This document shows, piece after piece, positions 7,377 through 16,325 of a DNA stretch of 32,599 nucleotides (positions are counted from its first letter, which is position 1; every line of letters begins with the position of its first letter). Below the pieces are notes generated by a model. The model saw only the letters and a list, made by a program, of their open reading frames with translations, had not been told where the DNA came from and searched no databases. The stretch lies in assembly GCA_002868955.1 (NCBI GenBank), contig PKTW01000118.1:1-32599 (forward strand), read 5' to 3'. The stretch is from Desulfobulbaceae bacterium (GTDB lineage Bacteria; Desulfobacterota; Desulfobulbia; Desulfobulbales; BM004). Both the position numbers and the translations under genes were made by a program.

Positions 7377-8489
7377 ATGAGATGCAGAGAGTCTGAATTT
7401 GATAAAATTCCCGGCGGAGTGTCGCGGAGGGACTTTCTCAAAGTGTGTACCGCAACCGCGGTATATATGGGTCTTCCCGCCAGCCTGGGCCCGAAGATTG
7501 CCGAGGCGGCAACAACTGCAAAAAAACGCCCTCCAGTAATATGGCTTTCAGCGCAGGAGTGTACGGGCTGCGTCGAAACACTGCTGCGTGCCACACACCC
7601 TACAGTCGAACATCTGATCCTCGATCTTATTTCTCTTGATTATTCAGAAACCCTGAATACCGGCGCAGGTCACCAGGCCGAGGAATTCAGGGCCAAGTCC
7701 ATCGAGGAGAACAAGGGTAAGTTTATCCTTGTCTGTGATGGTTCCATACCGGTAAAAGACGGCGGTATTTACTGCAAGATTGCCGGAAAACCAGTCCTTG
7801 AGATCTTAAAGGAAACTGCACCCAAGGCTGCAGCTGTTATATCTCTCGGCTCCTGTGCCTCTTGGGGTGGAGTCCCTTCAGCAGACCCGAACCCAACAGG
7901 CGCGACACCTGTATATAAGATCCTTGAAGGTACGGGTATCCCGATAATCAATATTCCAGGATGCCCGCCCAATGGTTACAACTTTCTGTCAACAGTTCTC
8001 TACTATGTAACCTTTAAAAAACTACCGGAACTCGACGACAAGCTAAGACCAAAATTCGCCTATGGCCGCCTGATCCATGAAAACTGCGAACGGAGACCGC
8101 ACTTTGACGCAGGCCGTTTTGCCGAGCAGTTTGGAGATGAAGGTCATCGTAATGGTTACTGCCTCTACAAACTTGGCTGCAAAGGCCCTGAAACCTTTAA
8201 TAACTGTTCGACCCTCCGATTCAATGACATGGGTACCTGGCCTGTTAATACGGGGCACCCCTGTTTCGGCTGTTCAGAAGAAGGCGTGGGCTTCAATATT
8301 CCGCTCCATACCCCGGCAGAAGTAAAAAATGTCACGCCTGCCGCTGTCCAGACACCTATTAATGTCGATCATGGTGGCGGCATGAGTGCCGGAGCAGTAG
8401 CCCTTGCTGCAGGGGTAGCAGGTGCTGCAGTTGGGGCCGGTGCTGTAGCGATAAAGAAAATTGACCAGGAAGACAAAAATCAGGACTAA
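7377..8489 (+). CDS. hybO: [NiFe] hydrogenase small subunit, HybO/HybS type
   Basis: 370 residues from the ATG at 7377, which has an AAGGAGG site 6 nt upstream; the longer track start lacks one. The twin-arginine signal SRRDFLK is at about 16-22. The electron-relay cysteines are visible: proximal cluster QECTGCVETLL, GSCASWGG and PGCPPNG; distal cluster HENCERRP with GYCLYKLGCKGP; medial cluster NNCS, PCFGC. The proximal site lacks the extra cysteines of oxygen-tolerant group 1d enzymes. An Ala/Gly-rich C-terminal helix (GAVALAAGVAGAAVGAGAVA) anchors it to the membrane, as in HybO. It forms the periplasmic dimer with the large subunit and carries electrons from the Ni-Fe site. Confidence 0.95.
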   Translation: MRCRESEFDKIPGGVSRRDFLKVCTATAVYMGLPASLGPKIAEAATTAKKRPPVIWLSAQECTGCVETLLRATHPTVEHLILDLISLDYSETLNTGAGHQAEEFRAKSIEENKGKFILVCDGSIPVKDGGIYCKIAGKPVLEILKETAPKAAAVISLGSCASWGGVPSADPNPTGATPVYKILEGTGIPIINIPGCPPNGYNFLSTVLYYVTFKKLPELDDKLRPKFAYGRLIHENCERRPHFDAGRFAEQFGDEGHRNGYCLYKLGCKGPETFNNCSTLRFNDMGTWPVNTGHPCFGCSEEGVGFNIPLHTPAEVKNVTPAAVQTPINVDHGGGMSAGAVALAAGVAGAAVGAGAVAIKKIDQEDKNQD

Positions 8490-8510
8490 TTACCTAGGGA
8501 GCTCAGGCTA

Positions 8511-9464
8511 ATGAAAATCAAACGACGAGATTTTCTAAAGGGAGCTGCCGGGTGCGGCGTCCTGGCAGCAGTTGGTCAACCGACCTTTGCCGAAGCTAAG
8601 AAAAAAGAGCGCCTGCCCGGCGCACTCGGCTTCCTGTACGATTCAACTCTCTGTATAGGGTGCCAGGCTTGCATGGTTGGTTGTAAAAAAGCAAATAACA
8701 TGCCGGTAGAAAGTTCTGACCTGTTGCCCATTTGGGAAAACCCCCGTGACTTGTCAGCCAAAACGCTCAATGTCATCAAGAAATTTGAGAGTGGCACCGG
8801 CTTGAACAAAGATCAGGAAACAGACGGATTTGCTTATGTAAAAAGGCAATGCATGCACTGCGTCGATCCCGGTTGCGTTTCAGCATGTCCGGTATCTGCA
8901 ATGCGCAAAAATCCTGACACTGGGGTTGTGACTTATAACAAGGATGCCTGCATAGGATGTCGCTACTGCCAAATTGCCTGCCCATTTAATATTCCGAAAT
9001 TCCAGTGGGATTCCGCTTTTCCGCAAATCGTCAAATGCCAGCTCTGCTCGCACCTGCTGCCAAAAGGTGAAATAGCAGCTTGCTGCAGTTTCTGCCCTAC
9101 CGGTGCCTCACTTTTCGGGCCTACTAATGAACTGATGGCAGAGGCAAAGCGGCGCCAACAGATGGAGCCCGGAAAATACTATGACTTCCCGGTTTCCTCC
9201 ATTGATTCAGGTAAGATATTTTCCCAGAAGGCAGCCAGCTATGTCCCTCAGATTTATGGTGAAAACGCGGTTGGCGGCACCCAGGTCCTCATGCTTGCAG
9301 GTGTTCCTTTCAGCAAGCTTGGCCTGCCTGAACTTCCGGAAAAATCTTACGCTTCTACCGCAGAAAGCATTCAGCATACACTCTACAAAGGTATGATTGC
9401 ACCGATTGTGGTGCTTGCCGGTTTGTTCTACTTCGTCAATAGAAGTCAGAGAGACAAAGACTAA
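8511..9464 (+). CDS. hybA: Hydrogenase Fe-S electron-transfer subunit HybA
   Basis: 317 residues. The twin-arginine signal KRRDFLKGAAG is followed by a polyferredoxin with four cysteine clusters: CIGCQACMVGC, CMHCVDPGCVSACP, CIGCRYCQIACP and CQLCSH...CCSFCP. These would bind four [4Fe-4S] clusters, as in HybA/DmsB/NrfC proteins. A C-terminal hydrophobic helix (MIAPIVVLAGLFYFV) anchors it, a feature of HybA. It links the HybO clusters to the HybB quinone site on the periplasmic side. The start 21 bp after hybO shows an operon. Confidence 0.95.
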   Translation: MKIKRRDFLKGAAGCGVLAAVGQPTFAEAKKKERLPGALGFLYDSTLCIGCQACMVGCKKANNMPVESSDLLPIWENPRDLSAKTLNVIKKFESGTGLNKDQETDGFAYVKRQCMHCVDPGCVSACPVSAMRKNPDTGVVTYNKDACIGCRYCQIACPFNIPKFQWDSAFPQIVKCQLCSHLLPKGEIAACCSFCPTGASLFGPTNELMAEAKRRQQMEPGKYYDFPVSSIDSGKIFSQKAASYVPQIYGENAVGGTQVLMLAGVPFSKLGLPELPEKSYASTAESIQHTLYKGMIAPIVVLAGLFYFVNRSQRDKD

Positions 9465-9497
9465 AACCTCAATATAAAAGGACTGGAGGTATAGAAT

Positions 9498-10634
9498 ATG
9501 AGCGAGGCGAAACCTGTAGGAGGGAAAGTTTTCACGGGTCCGTTCCTTTTTTTCCTCGTAATAACACTGATCGGGATATATTTCCTGGCAAAACGATTTA
9601 TGTTCGGCATTGGTGCCGTCACTAATATGAATGACGGCTTCCCCTGGGGCATCTGGATTACCTACGACGTTGTTGTGGGAACGGCTTTTGCCTGCGGCGG
9701 CTATTCCATGGCGCTTCTGGTATATGTCTTCAACAATGGTGAATATCACCCATTGGTGCGGCCGGCACTGCTTGCCAGCATGTTCGGCTACACCCTGGCC
9801 GGCGTGTCTGTTTTCATTGATATCGGACGTTACTGGCAAATCTACAATGTTTTTCTGCCCTGGTACACTAATTTTAACTCTATTCTCCTCGAAGTCGCCC
9901 TCTGTATTGCCGCCTACATAGCTGTTCTCTGGATAGAGTTCTCCCCGGCCTTTCTTGAATCCAAGACCGGCACCAAGTCAAAGGTCAACAAGCTCCTGAT
10001 CTTCTTTATTGCCCTTGGCATCCTGCTGCCGACCATGCATCAGTCCTCACTGGGCAGTCTCATGATTCTGGCAGGGCACAAGCTTTCACCGCTCTGGTGG
10101 TCACCTGCCCTGCCGTTGATCTTTCTCATATCTGCCATTACCATGGGCTATACGGTGGTCATTTTTGAATCAACACTCTCCTCTTTTGGCTTTAAAAGGC
10201 CTCTTGAAACGAGCATACTTGCAAAACTGTCCCTGGTTATCCCAATACTCCTGGTCATTTTTCTTGTTGTCCGCTTCGGTGACCTCCTGATGCGGGGTCA
10301 ACTTGGACTTGCTTTCAGTGGGAACCTGCAGGGAAACATGTTTTTACTGGAAAACATTCTGCATATTCTGCCGCTGGTAATACTGGCTTCGGCAAAAAAC
10401 AGAAAAAGTGCCAAGATGCTCTTTTTATCAGCTTGCTTCCTGATGTTTGGCGGACTGCTCTTCCGTTTCAATACCTATCTTATCGGTTTTGACCCGGGTG
10501 CAGGATGGCACTATTTTCCAGCCATCGGTGAACAGTTCATAACCTATGCGATCATCTCAGCCGAGATTCTGCTGTATATGGTCTTTGTCAAGAAACTGCC
10601 GGTCCTGCCAGGCCAAGAGCAGGCCAGGGCTTAA
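9498..10634 (+). CDS. hybB: Hydrogenase membrane subunit HybB (NrfD/PsrC family)
   Basis: 378 residues with about ten membrane helices, a member of the NrfD/PsrC family that reacts with quinone. Recognisable segments are NDGFPWGIWITYDVVVGTAFACGGY near residues 40-65 and the C-terminal GAGWHYFPAIGEQFITYAII. It has no heme, unlike the HyaC/HynC type, which together with HybA places the enzyme in the Hyb class (group 1c-like). It would reduce menaquinone with electrons from H2, or run in reverse. GGAGGT precedes the ATG. Confidence 0.95.
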   Translation: MSEAKPVGGKVFTGPFLFFLVITLIGIYFLAKRFMFGIGAVTNMNDGFPWGIWITYDVVVGTAFACGGYSMALLVYVFNNGEYHPLVRPALLASMFGYTLAGVSVFIDIGRYWQIYNVFLPWYTNFNSILLEVALCIAAYIAVLWIEFSPAFLESKTGTKSKVNKLLIFFIALGILLPTMHQSSLGSLMILAGHKLSPLWWSPALPLIFLISAITMGYTVVIFESTLSSFGFKRPLETSILAKLSLVIPILLVIFLVVRFGDLLMRGQLGLAFSGNLQGNMFLLENILHILPLVILASAKNRKSAKMLFLSACFLMFGGLLFRFNTYLIGFDPGAGWHYFPAIGEQFITYAIISAEILLYMVFVKKLPVLPGQEQARA

Positions 10635-10689
10635 AAAACTATAATTTGCATTTATACATTGCTGACTCAAAAGTTAAGGAGAAAAAGAA

Positions 10690-12390
10690 ATGGCAAAAAG
10701 AATAACAATTGACCCAGTTACCAGGATTGAGGGACATCTTCGGATTGACTGCGAGATTGACAATGGCAAGGTCAGTAATGCCTGGTCATCGGGCCAGATG
10801 TGGCGGGGTTTCGAGGTAATTCTCCAGGGCCGCGACCCCCGGGATGCATGGTTGTTCACCCAGCGCTTCTGTGGAGTCTGAACGTCAGTCCACGCACTGG
10901 CTTCAGTGCGTTCGGTTGAAAATGCACTCGGCATGGAAATTCCCAAGAATGCCCAGTACATCAGAAACATGATTATGGGTGCGCATGCTGTCCATGACCA
11001 TATCGTTCATTTCTATCATCTCTGTGCCCTTGACTGGGTTGATATTGTTTCAGCTCTCGCGGCAGACCCAAAAGCTACAGCGAAACTGGGCCAAAGCTTA
11101 TCGCCCTGGAAGCGCAACAGCTACGAGGAAATCAAGGGTGCTCAGCAGCGTTTGCAGACCCTGGTGGATTCGGGACAGCTCGGCATCTACGGCAGCGGAT
11201 ACTGGGGGCATCCGGCCATGAAACTCAAGCCGGAGGTAAATCTGCTGGCGGCAACCCATTATCTGCAGGCTCTTGAATACCAGAGAAAGATCAATAATGT
11301 CGTTGCGATCCTGGGCAGCAAAACGCCCCATATCCAGAATGTAGCTGTGGGTGGTGTTTCCAATGCCATTAACCTTGACAGCCCTGACACGCTGAACATG
11401 GAGAAACTCTACCACATCAAGACCCTGATCGACGAGGCCAATGATTTTGTCAAGCAGGTTGCCCTGGTGGATGTGGCTGCAGTGGGGGCCTTTTATGCTG
11501 AATGGACCGGCTACGGCAAGGGTGTGACCAACTATCTTTCCGCACCTGATATGCCAATGGACACCAAGGGTACTGAATTTGCACTGCCGGGCGGCTACAT
11601 TCCTGATGGTGACATCGGCAAGTTCACGCCGATCAAGAGCTTTAATGATCCCTTCTTTGAGGACAATGTCAAAGAATCCATCAAGCACTCATGGTATGAC
11701 GGCGAATGGAACCGGCATCCTTATAAAGGGGAAACCGTACCAAATTATACCGACTGGCAGGATGACGGCAAATATTCGTGGGTTAAATCACCCACCTTCC
11801 AGGATAAGCCGGCCCAGGTCGGGCCGCTGGCCAATGTTCTCTGCATGTTTGCAGCCGGGCATAAGCCTACACAGACCTATGCCACCCAGGTGCTTGACAC
11901 GGTCAGTTCACTTGTAGGCAGCAAGGTTGGTGTCGATGCTCTCCATTCCACCATCGGCAGGATCGCGGCCCGTGTCATCCGCTGTGCCGTGCTTAACGAC
12001 ACCCTTGAAGGCCAGTGGGCAGCCCTGGTGAACAATGTTGCCAGCGGCGATATCACTACATTTAATCCGCCGAGCTTTCCCAAAGGCGAGGTCCAGGGAT
12101 TCGGTTACCATGAAGCCCCCCGCGGCATTCTGTCCCACTGGATAGTCATTGATAACGGCCGGATCAAAAATTACCAGGCGGTCGTGCCCTCTACCTGGAA
12201 TGCCGGACCCCGCAATGCTAACGATGATCTTGGTCCTTATGAAGCAGCATTACTCGGTAACCCTGTGGCTGAACCCGAAAAACCGCTCGAGATTCTGCGT
12301 ACAATCCATTCATTTGACCCATGCCTGGCATGCGCCATCCACATGGTGGACAAAAACAATAACGAGATTATCAGGGTAAGAGCCCTGTAA
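10690..12390 (+). CDS. hybC: [NiFe] hydrogenase large subunit with selenocysteine at the N-terminal bridging position (TGA read through)
   Basis: The track gives 10690-10881 and 10906-12390, but they share one frame, broken only by TGA at 10879-10881. Read as selenocysteine the product is 566 residues. Near the N-terminus [11 protein letters not shown] is the L0 motif with its catalytic Glu. R59-F-C61-G-V-U64[13 protein letters not shown] is the L1 RxCGxC motif, where the second Cys (bridging Ni and Fe; Cys68 in D. gigas) is replaced by TGA. The C-terminal motif DPC545LAC548AIH is intact, and the protease would cleave after H551, removing 15 residues. AAGGAG lies 8 nt before the ATG. Known NiFeSe enzymes have Sec at the position of C545. 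A pseudogene is an alternative, but both flanks are fully conserved, the operon is intact and a SECIS-like hairpin follows. Confidence 0.9.
10893..10910 (+). promoter_or_regulatory. SECIS-like hairpin of the hydrogenase large subunit
   Basis: CGCACTG-GCTT-CAGTGCG is a perfect 7-bp stem with a 4-nt loop starting with G. It begins 11 nt after the TGA at 10879-10881, the same spacing as in the DsbA-like gene and as I recall for the upper stem of E. coli fdhF. It encodes the conserved HALASVR, so it lies within coding sequence. SelB binding is inferred. Confidence 0.78.
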
Positions 12391-12410
12391 ATCATAGTAT
12401 AGGAGCTTAC

Positions 12411-12929
12411 GTGGAAATACTTGTTCTCGGCATAGGCAATGTCCTCTTAACAGACGAGGGCATTGGCGTCCGGGCACTGAAGGAGCTGGAAAGAATGTAC
12501 ACCTTTCCAGTCAATGTGGAACTTCTTGACGGAGGTACAGCCGGCATTGAACTTCTGCGCCATATCCGTAAACGCGATTGTCTCATCATCATAGATGCCA
12601 TGAAATGCAACCAGGAACCGGGAACAGTGGTTCGAGTTGAAGGAGAGGATGTGCCGGCAGCGTTTCGGACCAGGATATCACCGCACCAACTCGGCCTGTC
12701 AGACCTTCTGGCCGCAGCCATGCTGACCGATGAACTCCCGAAGAACCTGGTTCTTTTTGGGGTTGAACCGGAAAGCATTGATATCGGGCTCGACCTGACC
12801 GATGCGGTCGAGGCAAGCGTGGACAAACTGGTCGGTGCTGTTGCTGATGAACTCCGCTCAATCGGCTGCTCATTGGTGCCCACTGATGCAATCTTTAGCG
12901 AAAAGGCGCGCTTCTGGGATACTGTTTAA
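12411..12929 (+). CDS. hybD: Hydrogenase maturation protease, HybD/HyaD family
   Basis: 172 residues from a GTG start with AGGAG upstream. It shows the family motifs: GIGNVLLTDEGIGVRAL (metal-binding acid), LDGGTAGIELL, IIIDAMK and SPHQLGLSDLL with the third nickel ligand His. These proteases check for nickel in the large subunit and then cut after the His of DPCxxCxxH. The substrate here should be the 15-residue tail of the upstream gene. It closes the operon, which gives the hybSABLP-like gene order. Presence of an intact protease argues that the large subunit is functional. Confidence 0.95.
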   Translation: MEILVLGIGNVLLTDEGIGVRALKELERMYTFPVNVELLDGGTAGIELLRHIRKRDCLIIIDAMKCNQEPGTVVRVEGEDVPAAFRTRISPHQLGLSDLLAAAMLTDELPKNLVLFGVEPESIDIGLDLTDAVEASVDKLVGAVADELRSIGCSLVPTDAIFSEKARFWDTV

Positions 12930-12946
12930 CTTATCATTACATTGAG

Positions 12947-13047
12947 GGCTTTCAAATTTACTGGAAATATAAGGAAGAGGGGGCTTCGCTATACATTAGT
13001 ATGCGAAGCCCCTGATGACACAGTAGATTCAGTGAATTTGAAAAGCC
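12947..13047. repeat. Nested palindromic element after the hydrogenase operon
   Basis: The outer arms TTCAAATTTACTG (12951-12963) and CAGTGAATTTGAA (13030-13042) pair except for one G-T wobble; GGCT and AGCC extend them with a one-base offset. Inside is a perfect 10-bp stem, GGGGCTTCGC (12980-12989) with GCGAAGCCCC (13003-13012), extended by ATAC/GTAT. It could be a small mobile palindrome or an mRNA 3' structure. No clear target duplication was seen. Confidence 0.6.
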
Positions 13048-13058
13048 ATTAAATCAAG

Positions 13059-13116
13059 CTATCACCAGCCTCTTAAAAAGGCTTTTAACCTATATATCCC
13101 CCTTTTCAGGTGATAG
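13059..13116. repeat. Further inverted repeat in the hybD-dacB gap
   Basis: CTATCACC (13059-13066) pairs with GGTGATAG (13109-13116), enclosing a short AGCCT/AGGCT hairpin. It lies between the palindromic element and the terminator. Function unknown. Confidence 0.45.
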
Positions 13117-13122
13117 ACCTAA

Positions 13123-13158
13123 AAAAGCGGGACATCAATCGGCGGATGTCCCGCTTTT
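13123..13158. terminator. Bidirectional rho-independent terminator between hybD and dacB
   Basis: AAAAGCGGGACATC (13123-13136) pairs perfectly with GATGTCCCGCTTTT (13145-13158). It is followed by TTTTGTTTT on the plus strand and TTTTTT on the minus strand. It separates two convergent transcription units. Confidence 0.92.
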
Positions 13159-13176
13159 GTTTTCTCCTGCGAACTG

Positions 13177-14448
13177 CTATTGGTTTGTGTGATAAATTTG
13201 TTCCAGCACATCAAGCAGTCTGTCCCGGTTGTTTTGCCCCTGATTCAGCAGCAAGACAAAACTGTCCAGCCTTTCATTTTCCATAAAATATCCGGCATAG
13301 GAATAAACATCTTTCAAGGTGCCTGACTTTAAAAGTTTACCATCTTCCTGAGGCAGGAGTTTCGCGTAGGGCTTGAAAGAATCCAGCAGTTGCAACATTG
13401 CATGGGATGATGCCCGGTTCTTTCTGGAAAGGCCAGAGCCTTCAATAATCCTTAGCTCATTATCAGATACGTTGTAATTTTTCTTTAGGTAGTCAGCCAT
13501 AACCTGCTTGGATTTTTCCCAGGTGGCAGGATAACCGCTTTGAAAAGCGCCCAGAGTTAGAAAAAGCTGATTTGCAATAAAATTGTTGGAGAAGAGCAAG
13601 AGCGGCTCAATAATATCTTCAAGGGTTTTGCTCGATGGATGAGTATAAAAAAGCTTCAGGTTTTCCGGTATTTTCCTGGAGGTAATCGTGCCCTCGCCAC
13701 CAATATTTTCCTGTTTCAGAAAGACCCGGAAAAGCTCCCCAACATAGCGGTTTATGTTTGCTGTCCCGCTGCTTTCCTCATTGGTGATGTTAATCCGGTG
13801 GAGACCCGGGGGCAGTTTTTCAGCCAGCTCCGCCATCAACGCCAGGGCCGGTGTCTGTTCTTCAGCCGATACAACCGATCCGGATGTATCTTTTATGATA
13901 TTTACCGTGTTGAAATTAACGGCCAATGCGCTGTTATGTGCATCAAAAGGATTATCACTTGCGCCTGCTCCATCAGCTGCTGCAATTAGCTGGAAAGCCG
14001 TATTGTCCAAATAGATATCATTGATATTCCTGCAGCCGCGCTCTTTGAGTTTTGCTGCAATGACTGCGACTTCTTCTGAAATGAGAAACGGGTCCCCGAA
14101 GCCCTTAATATAAAGATTCTGCTGGTCATCCAGGTAAAAGTCGGTATTAAAACGGAATTCAGGTCCCAAAATTTCAAGGGCTGCAAGTGCGGTTGCGATC
14201 TTTATGATGCTGGCAGGAACATAAGGTATGTGCAGATTATGGGTAACAAGATATTTATCGTTCTTTTCGACTGCGTAGCCGCCGTTATCAATCAGACCTT
14301 CTGTTGCCGCAACGGCGGCGGCGCCAATGTCATATGCCCGAGCCGGCAGCAGGTGGCAGAAGGTTGCGGCCGAGAACAAAACCAGGAGTGGCACAATAAT
14401 TTTTTTATGTAAGAACAATTTGCTTACACCAGACACTTCATAGAGCAA
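13177..14448 (-). CDS. dacB: D-alanyl-D-alanine carboxypeptidase/endopeptidase, PBP4 (peptidase S13) type
   Basis: 423 residues, somewhat shorter than E. coli PBP4. The signal peptide ends near LLPARAYD, so it acts in the periplasm. The serine-acylase motifs are present: SxxK as PASIIKIATALAAL (about 77-90), SxN as LFSNNFIANQLF (about 287) and KTG as LKSGTLKDVYSYAGY (about 378). It would trim the terminal D-Ala or hydrolyse peptide cross-links of peptidoglycan. The track start is a TTG with no clear ribosome site; a GTG four codons downstream is an alternative. It stands alone with its own terminator. Confidence 0.92.
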   Translation of the reverse strand: MLYEVSGVSKLFLHKKIIVPLLVLFSAATFCHLLPARAYDIGAAAVAATEGLIDNGGYAVEKNDKYLVTHNLHIPYVPASIIKIATALAALEILGPEFRFNTDFYLDDQQNLYIKGFGDPFLISEEVAVIAAKLKERGCRNINDIYLDNTAFQLIAAADGAGASDNPFDAHNSALAVNFNTVNIIKDTSGSVVSAEEQTPALALMAELAEKLPPGLHRINITNEESSGTANINRYVGELFRVFLKQENIGGEGTITSRKIPENLKLFYTHPSSKTLEDIIEPLLLFSNNFIANQLFLTLGAFQSGYPATWEKSKQVMADYLKKNYNVSDNELRIIEGSGLSRKNRASSHAMLQLLDSFKPYAKLLPQEDGKLLKSGTLKDVYSYAGYFMENERLDSFVLLLNQGQNNRDRLLDVLEQIYHTNQ

Positions 14449-14466
14449 AAAACGTGGTTCGTTAAA

Positions 14467-14560
14467 ATTATCGGGTGACGGTGATTTCCAGCACTGTTGA
14501 ATTCATTTCTCAAAGGCTTGTCTGTCTGTCAATCATCGGGCTGTCTCGTTACCCGATAAT
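14467..14560. repeat. Spaced inverted repeat upstream of dacB
   Basis: ATTATCGGGT (14467-14476) and ACCCGATAAT (14551-14560) are perfect complements 74 bp apart, with a related ATCATCGGG between them. They may be operator sites upstream of the dacB start. No regulator is known. Confidence 0.35.
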
Positions 14561-14651
14561 CATCAGTAGTCCCGTATGCTGATAATCACCTTCTGGCTTA
14601 TGTACAAATGGAGATTGAACTGAATATTGTTTAGAGCCGCTAATAAAAACA

Positions 14652-14675
14652 GGCGGCAGGAATACTCCTGCCGCC
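14652..14675 (-). terminator. Rho-independent terminator after trpB2
   Basis: GGCGGCAGGA and TCCTGCCGCC form a perfect 10-bp stem with a 4-nt loop. On the minus strand it is followed by TGTTTTTATTA. It lies about 40 bp after the trpB2 stop. Confidence 0.9.
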
Positions 14676-14716
14676 CAGTAACAATAACAGATTGAATACG
14701 TTACTTTTTTCTCTCA

Positions 14717-16063
14717 TTATAATTGCGGCAAATGCTTCATTGACGCCTCTATGGCCTCGGCAGGGTACTCATAATCATGCAGCGCCCCGCTGAAGTATTG
14801 CTCATAAGCGGAAAGATCAAGCAAGCCGTGACCAGAAAAATTAAAAAGGATTGTTTTGGGGTCATTCAGGTCACGGGTTGCCTCTATGATGGCACCTCGC
14901 ACCGCATGACAGGTCTCCGGTGCAGGAATGATACCCTCTGTCCGGGCAAAAAGGACACCTGCCTCGAAAGACTCCATCTGGTGGACGCTTATGGGATCAA
15001 CTATTTTTTCCCGGACAAGTGCGCTGATAATCGGTGCCATGCCATGATAACGCAGGCCGCCGGCGTGTATGCCCGGAGAAACAAAATCATGCCCAAGTGT
15101 GTACATGTTTAGCAGAGGGGTTGTCTGGCCTGTATCACCGAAGTCATAGGTAAGTTTTCCCTTGGTCAGGGTTGGGCATGATGCCGGCTCAACTCCGATA
15201 AAACGTATCTTCTTGCCCTCAAGCATGTCAGCGATAAAAGGTACTGCAAGGCCGGCAAAGTTGGAACCACCGCCGCAGCAGCCGATCACGACATCAGGAT
15301 AATCACCGGCAATCTGCATCTGCTTCTTGGCTTCCAGGCCGACGATTGTCTGGTGCAGGATAACATGGTTTAAAACCGAACCCAGGGAGTAATTTGTTCC
15401 TTCAGTCGTTGCAGCGTCTTCAATGGCCTCACTGATGGCAAGACCAAGGGAGCCGGGTGTATTGGGGTCTTTTTCAAGAAAGGCCCTGCCCGTATTGGTA
15501 TCCGGGCTCGGGCTGGGAACCACTGTGCCGCCGAAGGTCTGCATCATTGTCTTACGATATGGTTTCTGGTCAAAGGAAATCCGCACCATGTAAACCTTGC
15601 ATTCAAGGCCAAACTTATTGGTTGCAAAACAGAGGGCACTGCCCCATTGCCCGGCGCCGGTCTCTGTGGCAAGTCTTGTTATACCCTCTCTCTTGTTATA
15701 ATAGGCCTGTGCCACAGCACTGTTTGGCTTATGACTGCCGTTGGGGGAAACCCCTTCATTCTTATAGTAGATCTTGGCTTTGGTACCCAAGGCCTGTTCG
15801 AGTTTGGTAGCCCTGATCAAAGGTGAGGGACGCCAGATGGAATATATCTCTCTTACCTCGTCCGGAATATCTATCCAGCGGTTAGGGCTCATCTCCTGTT
15901 CGAGAAGTCCCATCGGGAAAATCGCGGCGAGTTTTTCAGGCGCCATGGGTTCTTTTGTCCCCGGATCCAGGGGCGGTTGCATTCCATTGGGGATATCAGG
16001 GCAGATATTATACCACTGCTTGGGCATCTCATCTTCACGAAGATCAATCTTTTTCTGAATCAT
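14717..16063 (-). CDS. trpB2: Tryptophan synthase beta chain 2 (TrpB2)
   Basis: 448 residues, longer than TrpB1 (about 395) as expected for TrpB2. The PLP lysine is in [15 protein letters not shown]. The phosphate-binding loop [10 protein letters not shown] and the region [12 protein letters not shown] are conserved. The enzyme is pyridoxal-phosphate dependent and condenses indole with serine to tryptophan in the cytoplasm. TrpB2 proteins usually work without a stable TrpA partner, salvaging free indole. No trpA or other trp gene is near, which fits a stand-alone role. AAGGAG lies 6-7 nt before the ATG, and a strong terminator follows. Confidence 0.95.
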   Translation of the reverse strand: MIQKKIDLREDEMPKQWYNICPDIPNGMQPPLDPGTKEPMAPEKLAAIFPMGLLEQEMSPNRWIDIPDEVREIYSIWRPSPLIRATKLEQALGTKAKIYYKNEGVSPNGSHKPNSAVAQAYYNKREGITRLATETGAGQWGSALCFATNKFGLECKVYMVRISFDQKPYRKTMMQTFGGTVVPSPSPDTNTGRAFLEKDPNTPGSLGLAISEAIEDAATTEGTNYSLGSVLNHVILHQTIVGLEAKKQMQIAGDYPDVVIGCCGGGSNFAGLAVPFIADMLEGKKIRFIGVEPASCPTLTKGKLTYDFGDTGQTTPLLNMYTLGHDFVSPGIHAGGLRYHGMAPIISALVREKIVDPISVHQMESFEAGVLFARTEGIIPAPETCHAVRGAIIEATRDLNDPKTILFNFSGHGLLDLSAYEQYFSGALHDYEYPAEAIEASMKHLPQL

Positions 16064-16325
16064 ACTATCTCCTTTCTATTAGCAACTTTTTTCAGCTCTA
16101 TATACCATCCGCAAATGCAGATAAAGCAATACTATAAAGTTTTTCAAATCGCAAACGCAAATGTAAAAAGAGCGGCAAAAGACTAAAGATTAAAAGGGAT
16201 AAGGAGAAAAATAAAATTCTGGTTATTAGGTGCCGGGTCCCGGGTTATTTAAAAAATAAGAACAAGAACCAATAAGCCTGAAACAATGGCGGAGCTTTTT
16301 CAACCTTTGTCCTGAAATCCGTTCT

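Noticed and set aside
10690-10881. A separate 63-residue ORF followed by an N-terminally truncated hydrogenase (pseudogene reading)
   Set aside because: Both parts are in one frame, the conserved RxCGxC context is perfect on each side of the TGA, the protease and partner genes are intact, and a SECIS-like hairpin follows.
12947-13047. Firm call of a MITE
   Set aside because: The arms are clear, but no target-site duplication or second copy is visible in the window, so it is listed only as a repeat.
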